From contig JAFGUB010000010.1 in the NCBI GenBank assembly GCA_016938735.1, forward strand, positions 1-64,000: a DNA stretch of 64,000 nt, given 5' to 3'. The position numbers and the translations under genes are program-made. The stretch is from Campylobacterales bacterium (GTDB taxonomy: Bacteria; Campylobacterota; Campylobacteria; Campylobacterales; Sulfurimonadaceae). Within the stretch, counting starts at the first letter, position 1, and the number at the start of each line of letters is the position of its first letter. This document shows positions 1-7,235 of this stretch, piece by piece. The notes beneath the pieces were generated by a model, which saw nothing but the letters and a program-made list of their open reading frames with translations, ran no database searches and was not told the origin of the DNA.

Positions 1-174
1 CCACTGTTGTATCTACATAAGTATATCATTTCTTCTACTGTTGCGTTTGCAATACTTTGGCTTCAATCGCGATGGTATCATCCATCAGCCTAATCACGTT
101 GACATAAGAAGGCTACAGATATTGGCGTGAGCAGTTGAGAACTACACAAAAAAAGGGGGCTACTTTACTCATTC
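1..174. other. Left-edge region with a possible gene remnant
   Basis: No complete gene is visible. On the minus strand, positions 38-112 hold a 25-codon open stretch (reading ...YVNVIRLMDDTIAIEAK...) that ends in TAG at 35-37 and has another TAG directly upstream at 113-115. Its composition looks protein-like, so it may be the tail of a decayed gene. It is too short to identify, and chance is a real alternative. Confidence 0.25.
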
Positions 175-468
175 TTACGACGCATAAAGCGCATTGATTT
201 TCTCTCGTAACGGCGTATCTTCTTGCTGGGAACTGATCGGCTGTGAGATTAGATAAAGGTATTCAGGCGCAAAATCAGCTCCGTTTTCCCATGCGATGGT
301 GCCACAGTCGAGATAGACTTTTTGGAACTGTTCGAGATTTTTGAGCGGTTCAAAAATTTCCCCGTCAAGTTCATTTTGCAAATCAACAATCTTGGTGATG
401 CCGTTGTTGAAGGTCACTTCTAACTGATAATCGTGCAGATGGCGGGCATGCGTTATATGTAAGATCAT
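175..468 (-). CDS. DUF2442 domain protein
   Basis: This 97-residue protein matches the DUF2442 pattern. It has an N-terminal beta-rich part with a short F-x-x-G-x-x-x-x-V-D-L strand, followed by an I-x-W-x-N-G-A-D-F-x-P-E-x-L signature near residues 58-71. The molecular function is unknown. DUF2442 proteins are often encoded directly after DUF4160 proteins, and that is so here: the start lies 3 nt beyond the stop of the upstream DUF4160 gene, so the two are probably one operon. Such pairs are suspected toxin-antitoxin modules, but I see no direct evidence for that activity. No Shine-Dalgarno of its own is obvious, which suggests translational coupling. Confidence 0.85.
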   Translation of the reverse strand: MILHITHARHLHDYQLEVTFNNGITKIVDLQNELDGEIFEPLKNLEQFQKVYLDCGTIAWENGADFAPEYLYLISQPISSQQEDTPLREKINALYAS

Positions 469-471
469 GCT

Positions 472-729
472 TTAGCTCAGTGGTTGGATTTTTTGAGGAA
501 GCTTTTGATCCATGGCCAAATTCCAGTCGATAAGAAGCTCCTCTTTGTGCAGTTCAGCCCATTCAAGCAGCAAATTGAGCGCTCTTTTGGGAAACTTGCC
601 CTCTACAATCCAACCTTCGATATAGATGATGACGCTGTATTCACCGTACTGCGCATGAAAATGAGGCGGGTTGTGCTCCCGAAAATTGATATACACTTTG
701 ATGCCGTAAAAACTACTGATCTCAGGCAT
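472..729 (-). CDS. DUF4160 domain protein
   Basis: This small protein (85 residues from the chosen start) fits DUF4160. It begins MPEIS, continues with a short strand containing G-I-K-V-Y-I, and has the family's H-x-P-P-H-F-H-A-x-Y-G signature at about residues 19-29. The ATG at 727-729 is preferred because AGGAG lies a few bases upstream. An in-frame ATG at 747 would add six residues and sits almost on the predicted transcription start. It is the first gene of a two-gene unit with the DUF2442 gene. The pair resembles a small toxin-antitoxin-like module of unknown activity. The histidines in the signature suggest metal or nucleic-acid contact, but that is speculative. Confidence 0.85.
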   Translation of the reverse strand: MPEISSFYGIKVYINFREHNPPHFHAQYGEYSVIIYIEGWIVEGKFPKRALNLLLEWAELHKEELLIDWNLAMDQKLPQKIQPLS

Positions 730-754
730 TGGCGCTCCTTGTTTCATCAGACTG

Positions 755-760
755 ATTATA
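755..760 (-). promoter_or_regulatory. -10 box for the DUF4160/DUF2442 unit
   Basis: Read on the minus strand this is a perfect TATAAT, about 26 nt upstream of the chosen DUF4160 start. No good -35 hexamer is seen at the usual distance, which is common for Campylobacterota promoters. Confidence 0.5.
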
Positions 761-942
761 ACATCACATCATCGTTTGCATACGTCCGTTCGATGACTTT
801 GCATCCCAGAAAAAACGGGCTGATAATAGGGATGAGACAACTTTATGATATTCTGCTCTACATGTAAAGATAAGGATAACAGGCCGCAAAACCTTGCATG
901 TAACACCCGCACGAAGCCCTTTGACACCGTCTTTTTGTTTCA

Positions 943-967
943 AAATGCCCATATCATTAGGGCATTT
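943..967. terminator. Inverted repeat, possible terminator
   Basis: AAATGCCC at 943-950 pairs with GGGCATTT at 960-967 around a 9-nt loop, a perfect 8-bp stem flanked by A and T runs. It lies between a minus-strand unit and a plus-strand gene that diverge from here, so its terminator role is uncertain. It could be a relic of a lost neighbour. Confidence 0.35.
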
Positions 968-1071
968 AGCGCCTAGCTTGAGGCGAAGAGCGTCCCTTTT
1001 GGGTGGGTGATAGTGATGGATTAAGTCTCGATAGCATAGAATAGTGGCCAACTCATCATCAAAGGAAGCCT

Positions 1072-2007
1072 ATGATAGATCAATCTAAAAAGTACCGTCT
1101 CGTCACCCGCAGCGACATGGACGGTCTGGTGTGCGCCGTGCTGCTGAAGGAGCTTGGCATTATCGAAGAGATCACCTTTGTCCACCCAAAAGATATGCAA
1201 GACGGCACCATTGCCATCAGCGGCAACGACATCACCACCAATCTGCCCTATGTGCCGGGCGTGCATCTGGCGTTTGACCACCACCTCAGCGAAACGATCC
1301 GCAACGAAAAACACGACAATCATATTATCGACCCCGAGGCGCCTTCGGCGGCGCGCGTGGTGTATGACTATTTCGGCGGCAAGGAGCGTTTTGCGACGAT
1401 TAGCGACGCCATGATGGAAGCGGTGGATAAGGCTGACGCGGCGCAGTTTGACCGTGAGGACATTCTAGAACCCAAAGGGTGGGAGCTGCTGAGCTTCTTA
1501 ATGGATGCGCGAACGGGTCTTGGGCGCTTTAGGGAGTTTCGCATCTCCAACTACGCGCTGATGATGGAGCTGATCGACTACTGCAAAAACCATGACATCG
1601 AGCAGATTTTGCAGCTCCCCGACGTGAAAGAGCGCGTCGATCTCTATTTCAAATACGACGCCGACTTCAAAGATCAGCTACAGCGCTGCTCCAAGGTTTA
1701 CGGCAACCTCGTGGTGCTCGATCTGCGCAACGAAGAGACAATCTTCCCGGGTAACCGCTTTATGATCTATGCGCTCTTTCCGCAGTGCAACATCTCGATC
1801 CATGTCATCTGGGGCTTCAAGCAGCAAAACACCGTCTTTGCCACCGGCAAATCGATCTTTGACCGCTCCTCAAAAACCAACGTGGGCGAGCTGATGCTGG
1901 GCTACGGCGGCGGTGGACACCACGCGGCGGGTACCTGTCAGATCGACAATGATAAAGCCGACGCGGTACTGCAAGAGCTGATTGCGGCCATCACTGCTGA
2001 GGGTTAA
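1072..2007 (+). CDS. DHH-family phosphoesterase
   Basis: This 311-residue cytoplasmic protein has the layout of DHH phosphoesterases. An N-terminal catalytic domain carries S-D-M-D-G at about 14-18 and the signature D-H-H at 69-71. A C-terminal DHHA1 domain ends with the glycine-rich G-G-G-G-H-H-A-A-G at about 279-287. These residues bind Mn2+ and the phosphate substrate. Relatives degrade oligoribonucleotides, phosphoadenosine phosphate, cyclic dinucleotides or polyphosphate; the exact substrate cannot be read from sequence. AAGGAAG precedes the ATG at a good distance. The gene stands alone on the plus strand and converges on the small secreted protein gene 13 nt downstream. Confidence 0.88.
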   Translation: MIDQSKKYRLVTRSDMDGLVCAVLLKELGIIEEITFVHPKDMQDGTIAISGNDITTNLPYVPGVHLAFDHHLSETIRNEKHDNHIIDPEAPSAARVVYDYFGGKERFATISDAMMEAVDKADAAQFDREDILEPKGWELLSFLMDARTGLGRFREFRISNYALMMELIDYCKNHDIEQILQLPDVKERVDLYFKYDADFKDQLQRCSKVYGNLVVLDLRNEETIFPGNRFMIYALFPQCNISIHVIWGFKQQNTVFATGKSIFDRSSKTNVGELMLGYGGGGHHAAGTCQIDNDKADAVLQELIAAITAEG

Positions 2008-2019
2008 ACGGCACGCTGC

Positions 2020-2256
2020 TTAGGGTTTGTGATGCACCCAGTGTCCGGGTATATGCCGTCCTCCCGGACCTACGTGCGCAGGGATCCAGAGGCGGTGCGG
2101 GTGCTTGGGATGAACCCAGTGCCCATCAATCCATACGCCTTTGGCATTTTGATGTTTGGGAACCCAGACAAATTCCACGCTTAAATGGGGTGGGCGCACT
2201 TCAGCCGATGCAAAGGTTGCCAGAAGCACGATGGCTCCAAGAATTTTTAAGTTCAT
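2020..2256 (-). CDS. Small His-rich exported protein, WXXGXW repeat type
   Basis: The product is 78 residues with a clear Sec signal peptide (MNLKIL start, cleavage after the A-S-A at about 16-18). The mature part is rich in His, Trp and Pro. It contains a W-I-D-G-H-W element and a degenerate second copy, I-P-G-H-W, at the C-terminus, the spacing of the YXWGXW/WXXGXW repeat family. Function is unknown. The many histidines would allow metal binding, which is an inference. GGAG lies upstream of the ATG. The VWA gene is immediately upstream on the same strand, 65 nt away, so the two may be co-transcribed. Confidence 0.7.
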   Translation of the reverse strand: MNLKILGAIVLLATFASAEVRPPHLSVEFVWVPKHQNAKGVWIDGHWVHPKHPHRLWIPAHVGPGGRHIPGHWVHHKP

Positions 2257-2321
2257 CCTCTACTCCTTTGGTTTAGATAGGCTTATCATAACACTTCAGT
2301 GTGTAGTCAGCGTTTAGCCGA

Positions 2322-3749
2322 CTACATTCCGCTCTCAAATTCGATCGATTCTCCCTTTTTGATCTCAAGTGCTTCGGCGGCTTCAAGCGCTTCGTCCATG
2401 CCCTTGAGCCAGACCATCACTTTGTAGGTTCCCGCAGGTAGGGCAAAGGTATTCCAGAGGGGAAAATCATTGTCCCAGCGTCGTGTCAATTTGAGTACGG
2501 AGCGGTTGTTTTGGGTGTCGATCAGCTCCCAGCCGACCCACTCTTTGGCATCTTTTGGCTTGAGCATCCGAAACGAGGTATCGATCTCAACCTGCGCGGT
2601 TTGCGAGGCCATGAGGTTGACGCCGTAGGCTACAGGCGTCGCCTCTTGGCTCTGCTTGTAGCGAAAAGCGACATCATAGGTGCCTTGGGGTAAAGGTTTG
2701 GGGAGGTAGAGATAGTAGTCGTTGCCGTGTTCTTGCAGTTGCAGCGTCAGATCGCTTGTGCGGGAGCGAATCTCGACGGCTGCAACGGGGAGTTTTTGCA
2801 AAGAGGGCGCACGATTGAAGCCCAAAGCACCCAGAGCCAAAATCCGCTCTTCGCCGCCGATCACTTCGAGTGTCGTGAGGTTGAGATCGGTTGCAGGGCG
2901 GTAGTTGGGGTTGGCATAGCCCAAAGCGATGCGGTAGCTGCCTGATGGGAGCGGGTGTAGGGTGTCGTTAGCAGGTTGTTCGATTGTTTTTTTGGGTGTA
3001 TCGCTTTGAGCGGCGAAGATCGAAGCAAAAGCCAAACTCTTTTGACTCTCAGGGGGCATCGTGATGCGTAGCTTGCCCAACGAGGATTTGGCGGATTTCG
3101 ACACCGACGTGACCTGTGCGACGCTTTGCGTCATCGATGTGTTGAGCTCACTGAGCGCGGCTGAGAGTTTATGGGCATCTTGGGCATGAAAATAGCGACC
3201 CGATCCGGCTTGTGCCAGACACTCCAGCTGCTTCGCCGCCGCTTCATCGACCCCGAACCCTATGACATGAACGATCGATTTGGGATGCGTCGCGTGGAGC
3301 TGCTGCATTTGGGCGCAGGGGTCTGGATGGCAGGTTTCGATGCCGTCACTGAGTAAAATGACGATTTTCTGCCCTTCTGTCTGAGCAAAGTGCCCAAACG
3401 CCTGAGCGACCGCGTCGATCATCGGAGTTTTGCCTAAGGGGCGAAGGGCTTGGATGTGGCGCACGATGGCATCGCGGTTGGCAAGGCCAAGGGGTTGCAT
3501 CAGCTCGATATCGCTGCATGAACTCTTGTCGCGATGCCCATACACCATCAGACCGATGGGCATTTGCGCTGGAAAGGTCGGCAGCACTTCGGTGAGAATT
3601 TTTTTGGAGCTTTCGATTTTGGCGATAGAATCGATCTGCCCCCACATGCTCCCGGAAGCGTCAAAAACAATGAAAAGTTCAGGCATTGACTCTGCTTTGA
3701 GCGGCGAGAGTAGCCAAAGAGAGATGATCCATAAACGTACGACCCACAT
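2322..3749 (-). CDS. Secreted VWA-domain protein
   Basis: This 475-residue protein starts with a signal peptide (about residues 1-19) followed directly by a von Willebrand factor A domain. The MIDAS motif D-A-S-G-S-M is at 30-35, and the later L-S-D-G-I-E-T strand lies at about 132-138, so the domain should bind a divalent metal and mediate protein contacts in the periplasm. Cysteines in C-H-P-D-P-C may form a disulfide. After about residue 225 the rest looks like beta-sandwich repeats with no recognised name. AGGAGG is well placed before the ATG. It is distinct from the Bat proteins later in the window, as it has no membrane segments flanking the VWA domain. Confidence 0.8.
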   Translation of the reverse strand: MWVVRLWIISLWLLSPLKAESMPELFIVFDASGSMWGQIDSIAKIESSKKILTEVLPTFPAQMPIGLMVYGHRDKSSCSDIELMQPLGLANRDAIVRHIQALRPLGKTPMIDAVAQAFGHFAQTEGQKIVILLSDGIETCHPDPCAQMQQLHATHPKSIVHVIGFGVDEAAAKQLECLAQAGSGRYFHAQDAHKLSAALSELNTSMTQSVAQVTSVSKSAKSSLGKLRITMPPESQKSLAFASIFAAQSDTPKKTIEQPANDTLHPLPSGSYRIALGYANPNYRPATDLNLTTLEVIGGEERILALGALGFNRAPSLQKLPVAAVEIRSRTSDLTLQLQEHGNDYYLYLPKPLPQGTYDVAFRYKQSQEATPVAYGVNLMASQTAQVEIDTSFRMLKPKDAKEWVGWELIDTQNNRSVLKLTRRWDNDFPLWNTFALPAGTYKVMVWLKGMDEALEAAEALEIKKGESIEFESGM

Positions 3750-3810
3750 ACCAAACCTCCTGAAGTTGGAAATGCTTTATTGTACCACGTGCGAACGAGG
3801 ATGTGCCGTA

Positions 3811-4638
3811 TCAGCGCTCCCCCTTGCTAAAGAGCCGATCGATCTGCGCATGAAACTGCAATGGATCGACGCTAAGACCTTGCAGCATGATCCCATAGTG
3901 CAGATGCGGCCCGCTTACCCTTCCACTCGCTCCGCTCAGACCCACCGCTTGGCCTTGTTTGACGGTTTCACCCGCCTTTACATGTAAGCGGCTTAGGTGG
4001 TAGTAAGTGCTGTAAATCCCCTCACCGTGATCGATCACCACCGATTGCCCCGCATAGAAGCGATCTTTGGCCAGCACCACCACGCCGTCATTACTGGCAT
4101 ATACGGGAGTGCCCACAGGTGCGCGAAAATCGGTGCCACCGTGAAAGCCCGATAGTGAGCCGTTGTAGATACGCGCCGTGCCAAAGGGGCTGGTGATGGG
4201 GCTTTGCAGGGGCAGGGTGAAGGGCTTGGAGTAGTGGCGTTTGGGGTTGAAGGTGCGGTAGATCGCCATCGCTTCGGCGTATTCGCGCTCCGTGCGCTCG
4301 CGCTCCGCTTTGGAGGGGGTGACTTTTTCTTGCGCGACGCTAAGCGTCTCTTTGGTGTAGTTGCCCTCTATGATCTTCAGCGCAATCGTTTTGGTGCCGC
4401 CGCTATAGCTTACATGTAAGGCTTTCTCCCCCAAAGCACTGCGGTAATCGATGGCGATCAGCGCAAAATAGCGATCCTTTTGTGTGGGATGGCGCAGCAA
4501 CGCCACATCACGCGCTTCAAAGCGCAGTGAAGCGTCAGGGGGGATTTTGGCAAATTCGATCAGCGCGGTCGTACCGTTGGCCGCTTCGAGTCCCAAAAGC
4601 GTGGCCGCCAAAAGCCACAAAGCCGCAAAATAGCGCAT
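3811..4638 (-). CDS. M23-family peptidoglycan endopeptidase
   Basis: The product has an N-terminal signal peptide, a beta-rich middle part, a charged helix at about 105-128 and a C-terminal LytM/M23 domain. The zinc-site residues are visible as H-G-G-T-D near residues 166-170 and H-L-H near 245-247. It should cleave peptide cross-links in periplasmic peptidoglycan. I start it at the ATG 4636-4638 (275 residues), because the AGGAGG box sits 5 nt before that ATG and overlaps the alternative GTG at 4644. Two exact TTACATGTAA copies lie in the gene (3978 and 4410), both read as Leu-His-Val. Campylobacterota use such enzymes for cell shape, but I cannot match it to a specific one. Confidence 0.88.
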   Translation of the reverse strand: MRYFAALWLLAATLLGLEAANGTTALIEFAKIPPDASLRFEARDVALLRHPTQKDRYFALIAIDYRSALGEKALHVSYSGGTKTIALKIIEGNYTKETLSVAQEKVTPSKAERERTEREYAEAMAIYRTFNPKRHYSKPFTLPLQSPITSPFGTARIYNGSLSGFHGGTDFRAPVGTPVYASNDGVVVLAKDRFYAGQSVVIDHGEGIYSTYYHLSRLHVKAGETVKQGQAVGLSGASGRVSGPHLHYGIMLQGLSVDPLQFHAQIDRLFSKGER

Positions 4639-4777
4639 GAGCACCTCCTTTTTTGATTTGTTACTATACCTTGCGCGTTATTAAGCCATCAGCATCATGG
4701 CTTGTGATCTTGCCGAGCAATGTATTGCGTTTTATCTTTGAAAATGTGTTTATTGATAATCTCTCTTTAAGAAGTCA

Positions 4778-4798
4778 TGTATATAATAACAATATACA
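4778..4798 (+). promoter_or_regulatory. Promoter and likely operator of the brnT-brnA unit
   Basis: TGTATAT (4778-4784) and ATATACA (4792-4798) form a perfect 7-bp inverted repeat with a 7-nt spacer. It overlaps a TATAAT -10 box at 4782-4787. The brnT ATG follows at 4812. This is the position expected for autorepression by the antitoxin, though binding is inferred. Confidence 0.55.
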
Positions 4799-4811
4799 AA
4801 GAGGCGCTTTT

Positions 4812-5120
4812 ATGAAATTTGATTGTTTGGATATCGCTGCTTGTGTTGGATTCGATTGGGACAAGGGAAATATCTATAAAAATGAAAATAAGCATGGAAT
4901 TAAATGGCAAGATATTGAAGAGATATTTTTCAATGATCCCTTACTTCTTTTGGAAGATATCAAACACTCTAGTGATGAATGTAGATGCTTTGCTCTTGGT
5001 AAAACTGATGAAGCGTTAAAACTTTTTGTAGTATTTACAAAAAGAGAGCGTAAAATCAGAGTGATAAGCGCAAGAATGATGAATAAAAAGGAGATGATGT
5101 ATTATGAAAACTATCAATAA
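4812..5120 (+). CDS. brnT: BrnT-family toxin
   Basis: This 102-residue protein matches the BrnT family of ribonuclease toxins. It has F-D-W-D-K near residues 13-17, N-K-H-G-I near 26-30, an E-E-I-F-F-N-D-P strand, R-C-F-A-L-G, and the C-terminal R-V-I-S-A-R-x-M strand followed by M-M-Y-Y. Family members adopt a RelE-like fold and cut RNA. I start at ATG 4812, which has AGAGG upstream; a longer frame reaches back to 4653 but would run through the operator palindrome. It overlaps the following antitoxin gene by 17 nt. The pair is AT-rich compared with neighbours, which suggests horizontal transfer. Confidence 0.85.
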   Translation: MKFDCLDIAACVGFDWDKGNIYKNENKHGIKWQDIEEIFFNDPLLLLEDIKHSSDECRCFALGKTDEALKLFVVFTKRERKIRVISARMMNKKEMMYYENYQ

Positions 5121-5367
5121 AATTCCTACATTTAAAACAGAAGAGGAAGAGCGAATATTTTGGGAAACTCATGATAGTAGCGAATATTTAGATTGGAGCA
5201 AAGCAAAGAGTGCAAGATTTGCTCATTTGAAAAAAAGTACACAAACCATATCACTTCGACTCCCTGCAGATATGCTTGAAGCTTTAAAAGTAAAAGCCAA
5301 CGCCTTAGATATTCCCTATCAGTCACTCATAAAGGTATTGCTCAAAAAAGAGCTAAATATAGGGTAG
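5104..5367 (+). CDS. brnA: BrnA/CopG-type antitoxin
   Basis: The 87-residue product has an acidic N-terminal half with E-E-E-R-I-F-W-E-T-H-D near residues 13-23, the element typical of CopG-type antitoxins paired with BrnT. The C-terminal half is a ribbon-helix-helix unit (T-I-S-L-R-L-P strand at about 48-54, then two helices). The RHH part should bind the promoter inverted repeat and the N-terminal part should wrap the toxin. The order toxin then antitoxin with a short overlap is usual for this family. The assignment rests on fold pattern and context. Confidence 0.82.
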   Translation: MKTINKIPTFKTEEEERIFWETHDSSEYLDWSKAKSARFAHLKKSTQTISLRLPADMLEALKVKANALDIPYQSLIKVLLKKELNIG

Positions 5368-5387
5368 CTTTGAGAGCGTCTGGCTAC

Positions 5388-5393
5388 TATAAT
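5388..5393 (+). promoter_or_regulatory. -10 box very close to the helicase start
   Basis: TATAAT at 5388-5393 ends 5 nt before the helicase ATG at 5399. No Shine-Dalgarno is present between the antitoxin stop and this ATG. If the box is used, the transcript would begin at or beside the ATG, giving a leaderless mRNA. Confidence 0.35.
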
Positions 5394-5398
5394 TATCC

Positions 5399-6664
5399 AT
5401 GCACAGCAGCGACCTCCTCACCCTTTTAGAGCACAAACGCGCCCTCTTTCTCACCGGCGGTGCCGGTGTGGGCAAGACGACGCTCACGCGCGGGCTCATC
5501 GCGCTGCTGGAGCGCGACGCCAAAAAGGTGGCGCGGCTGGCCTCTACCGGTATGGCCGCGACGCTGCTGGGCGGTCAGACCCTGCATAGCTTTTTTGACC
5601 TTGGCATCTGCGACAACCTCGAAGCGCTGGAGCGTCAGGGCAAATTGCCGCTCTCTAAAAAGCTGCACAAGCTGATTGCCTCGATGGAGTGCATCATCAT
5701 CGATGAGATCTCGATGGTGAGCGCGGAGGTGCTGGAGATGATCCGCTTTCGCTTGCTTCAGGCGGGTTTTTCGGGGACGGTTCTGGCGGTGGGGGACTTT
5801 TTGCAGTTGCCGCCCGTTGTGCGCGGCGGGAGCGTGCGCTTTGCCTTTGAGAGTGAAAGCTGGGCGCGCTTCGGGTTTGAGACGGTGACGCTACGCACCG
5901 TCTACCGCACGAGTGACGAGGCTTTTGTGCAACTGCTCGATGCGGTGCGTTTTTGCCGTATCGAAGCGGAAGAGGCGGCCTTTTTGGATCGTCTGGTCGC
6001 ACCTTTGCCGCAGGATCTGCGCAGTTACACGCTGCTCTTTGGGCGCAACGATTCGGCCAGGGCGCACAACGAAGCGCAGCTTGAGCTGATCGACGCTAAC
6101 GAGTTACGCTACGAGGCGCAGGTGATCCGCCATGAGCTTACATGTAAAGAGGCGGAGATCGAGCGTTTTTTTGACGATGCCCGTGTTGAGCGTGTGTTGC
6201 GGCTCAAAGTGGGCGCACCCGTGCTCTTTACGCGCAATGCGTGGAACTACTACAACGGCGAGCGCGCGGTGGTGGTCAAGTGCGAACTAAATGCCGTACA
6301 TGTACGTAAGGAAAACGGCACCATCGTGAAGGTCGAAGCGGTCGAGACGCTTAAAAGTGTCTGGAGAGAGGTGAGCGAAGGGGGCAAACAAGAGCTGCGC
6401 GAAGTGCCGCTTTTTGCGCTCTCGCAACTGCCGCTGCAGCTTGCTTTTGCGATCACCATCCACAAATCGCAGGGGATGAGCCTGCTCGATCTCATCGTCG
6501 ATACCTCCGAAATCTTCGCCCCGTCGCAGTTTTATGTGGCCCTCTCCCGCGCCATCACCCCTACGCGCCTCATCCTCACGCCTCCGCCTAGAGCATGGAG
6601 TCGGCTTGCGTTTGTGCATCCCAAGGCGCTGGAGTTTGTGCGTTTGACCTATACGTCGCTTTGA
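5399..6664 (+). CDS. PIF1-like superfamily 1B DNA helicase
   Basis: This 421-residue ATPase has Walker A G-G-A-G-V-G-K-T at 20-27 and a Walker B I-I-I-D-E-I-S-M at about 99-106. Motif III is V-G-D-F-L-Q-L-P-P. The C-terminal UvrD/RecD-like part has I-T-I-H-K-S-Q-G near 355-362 and Y-V-A-L-S-R-A near the end. This combination is the PIF1/RecD2-type 5'-3' DNA helicase, probably acting in the cytoplasm on replication or repair intermediates. Length is that of small bacterial PIF1 proteins. One exact TTACATGTAA copy (6138) reads as Thr-Cys-Lys. No Shine-Dalgarno is seen. Neighbours give no functional hint. Confidence 0.88.
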   Translation: MHSSDLLTLLEHKRALFLTGGAGVGKTTLTRGLIALLERDAKKVARLASTGMAATLLGGQTLHSFFDLGICDNLEALERQGKLPLSKKLHKLIASMECIIIDEISMVSAEVLEMIRFRLLQAGFSGTVLAVGDFLQLPPVVRGGSVRFAFESESWARFGFETVTLRTVYRTSDEAFVQLLDAVRFCRIEAEEAAFLDRLVAPLPQDLRSYTLLFGRNDSARAHNEAQLELIDANELRYEAQVIRHELTCKEAEIERFFDDARVERVLRLKVGAPVLFTRNAWNYYNGERAVVVKCELNAVHVRKENGTIVKVEAVETLKSVWREVSEGGKQELREVPLFALSQLPLQLAFAITIHKSQGMSLLDLIVDTSEIFAPSQFYVALSRAITPTRLILTPPPRAWSRLAFVHPKALEFVRLTYTSL

Positions 6665-6924
6665 AATACCTTAAAACCGCTATCCTGCTTTGACGATCTC
6701 TATAGAGCTTTCAGAAGTTGACGCTGTTGTCAAGGAGAATAAAAAGCAGACTCAAATCATCGCGCTGCTGAAGGTTTTTGCGCTTAAAGAGCTTGGGGTT
6801 ATGTGCGAAAGTTAAGTCAGGATGATTCTAAACGGCATGCATCATTTTTGTATGACGAACGTACAATCAGTGTACAAAGCCTAAGTATAGATCACTAAAG
6901 TGCTTGAAATATGAGGGTTTGAAG
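6665..6924. other. Intergenic region with a possible short gene or remnant
   Basis: Positions 6690-6815 (plus strand, TTG to TAA, 41 codons) read as a protein-like stretch, for example N-K-K-Q-T-Q-I-I-A-L-L-K-V-F-A. It has a stop shortly upstream and no Shine-Dalgarno. It may be the tail of a decayed gene or a tiny real one; I do not recognise it. The remainder up to the tRNA cluster shows only a weak GTAC...GTAC palindrome near 6860-6875. Confidence 0.3.
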
Positions 6925-6999
6925 TGGTGACTCCACGGAGAATCGAACTCCGGTAACCAGAATGAAAATCTGGGATCCTGACCGCTAGACGATGGAGCC
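6925..6999 (-). tRNA. tRNA-Glu (UUC)
   Basis: Read on the minus strand, the acceptor stem GGCTCCA pairs with TGGAGTC. The anticodon loop is TTTTCAT, giving anticodon TTC, and the T loop GTTCGAT is intact. CCA is encoded at 6925-6927. It lies just downstream of tRNA-Lys on the same strand and probably shares its promoter. Confidence 0.95.
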
Positions 7000-7016
7000 A
7001 TACATGTAAAGAAAAG

Positions 7017-7092
7017 TGGTGTCCCGTGATGGACTCGAACCATCGACCACATCATTAAAAGTGACGTGCTCTACCAACTGAGCTAACGAGAC
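7017..7092 (-). tRNA. tRNA-Lys (UUU)
   Basis: On the minus strand the acceptor arm GTCTCGT pairs with ACGGGAC (one G-U pair). The D arm TAGCTCAGTTGGTAGAGCA is standard, the anticodon loop CTTTTAA gives anticodon TTT, and the T loop is GTTCGAG. CCA is encoded. The 17-nt spacer to tRNA-Glu contains a near copy (TACATGTAA, 7001-7009) of the window's repeated palindrome. Confidence 0.95.
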
Positions 7093-7120
7093 AAACTCAA
7101 ACTTGCGTTTGCGGACGGGA

Positions 7121-7149
7121 ATTATAGGAAAAACTCTTTTCAAAGTCAA
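7121..7149 (-). promoter_or_regulatory. Sigma-70 promoter of the tRNA-Lys/tRNA-Glu unit
   Basis: On the minus strand TTGACT (7144-7149) and TATAAT (7121-7126) are separated by exactly 17 nt. The -10 box lies about 29 nt before the tRNA-Lys 5' end. This is the best promoter match I found in the window. Confidence 0.8.
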
Positions 7150-7235
7150 TAATTTTTGAGAATTTTTTTCTAAAAAATCGTTCTGTATGCGGGTGATGTT
7201 ATGATACGCATCAAAACCGATAACGGAGGTGGCGT

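Larger units (their letters stand above)
730..1071. other. Intergenic region with hairpins and motif relics
   Basis: No convincing gene is seen. The region holds a near copy of the TTACATGTAA motif (859-867), a second partial copy (GCATGTAA, near 896-903), and a strong inverted repeat at 943-967. A second small hairpin (CGCCT...AGGCG) follows near 971-986. A 95-codon minus-strand reading frame covers much of it but has no family resemblance and runs through the hairpins, so I do not call it. Confidence 0.4.

Noticed and set aside
764-1051. A 95-codon minus-strand frame upstream of the DHH gene
   Set aside because: No Shine-Dalgarno or family likeness, and it runs through two hairpins and motif relics, so it looks like non-coding sequence.
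4653-4811. A longer N-terminus for BrnT starting at 4653
   Set aside because: The extension would cover the promoter palindrome, is not BrnT-like and lacks a ribosome-binding site; ATG 4812 fits the family.
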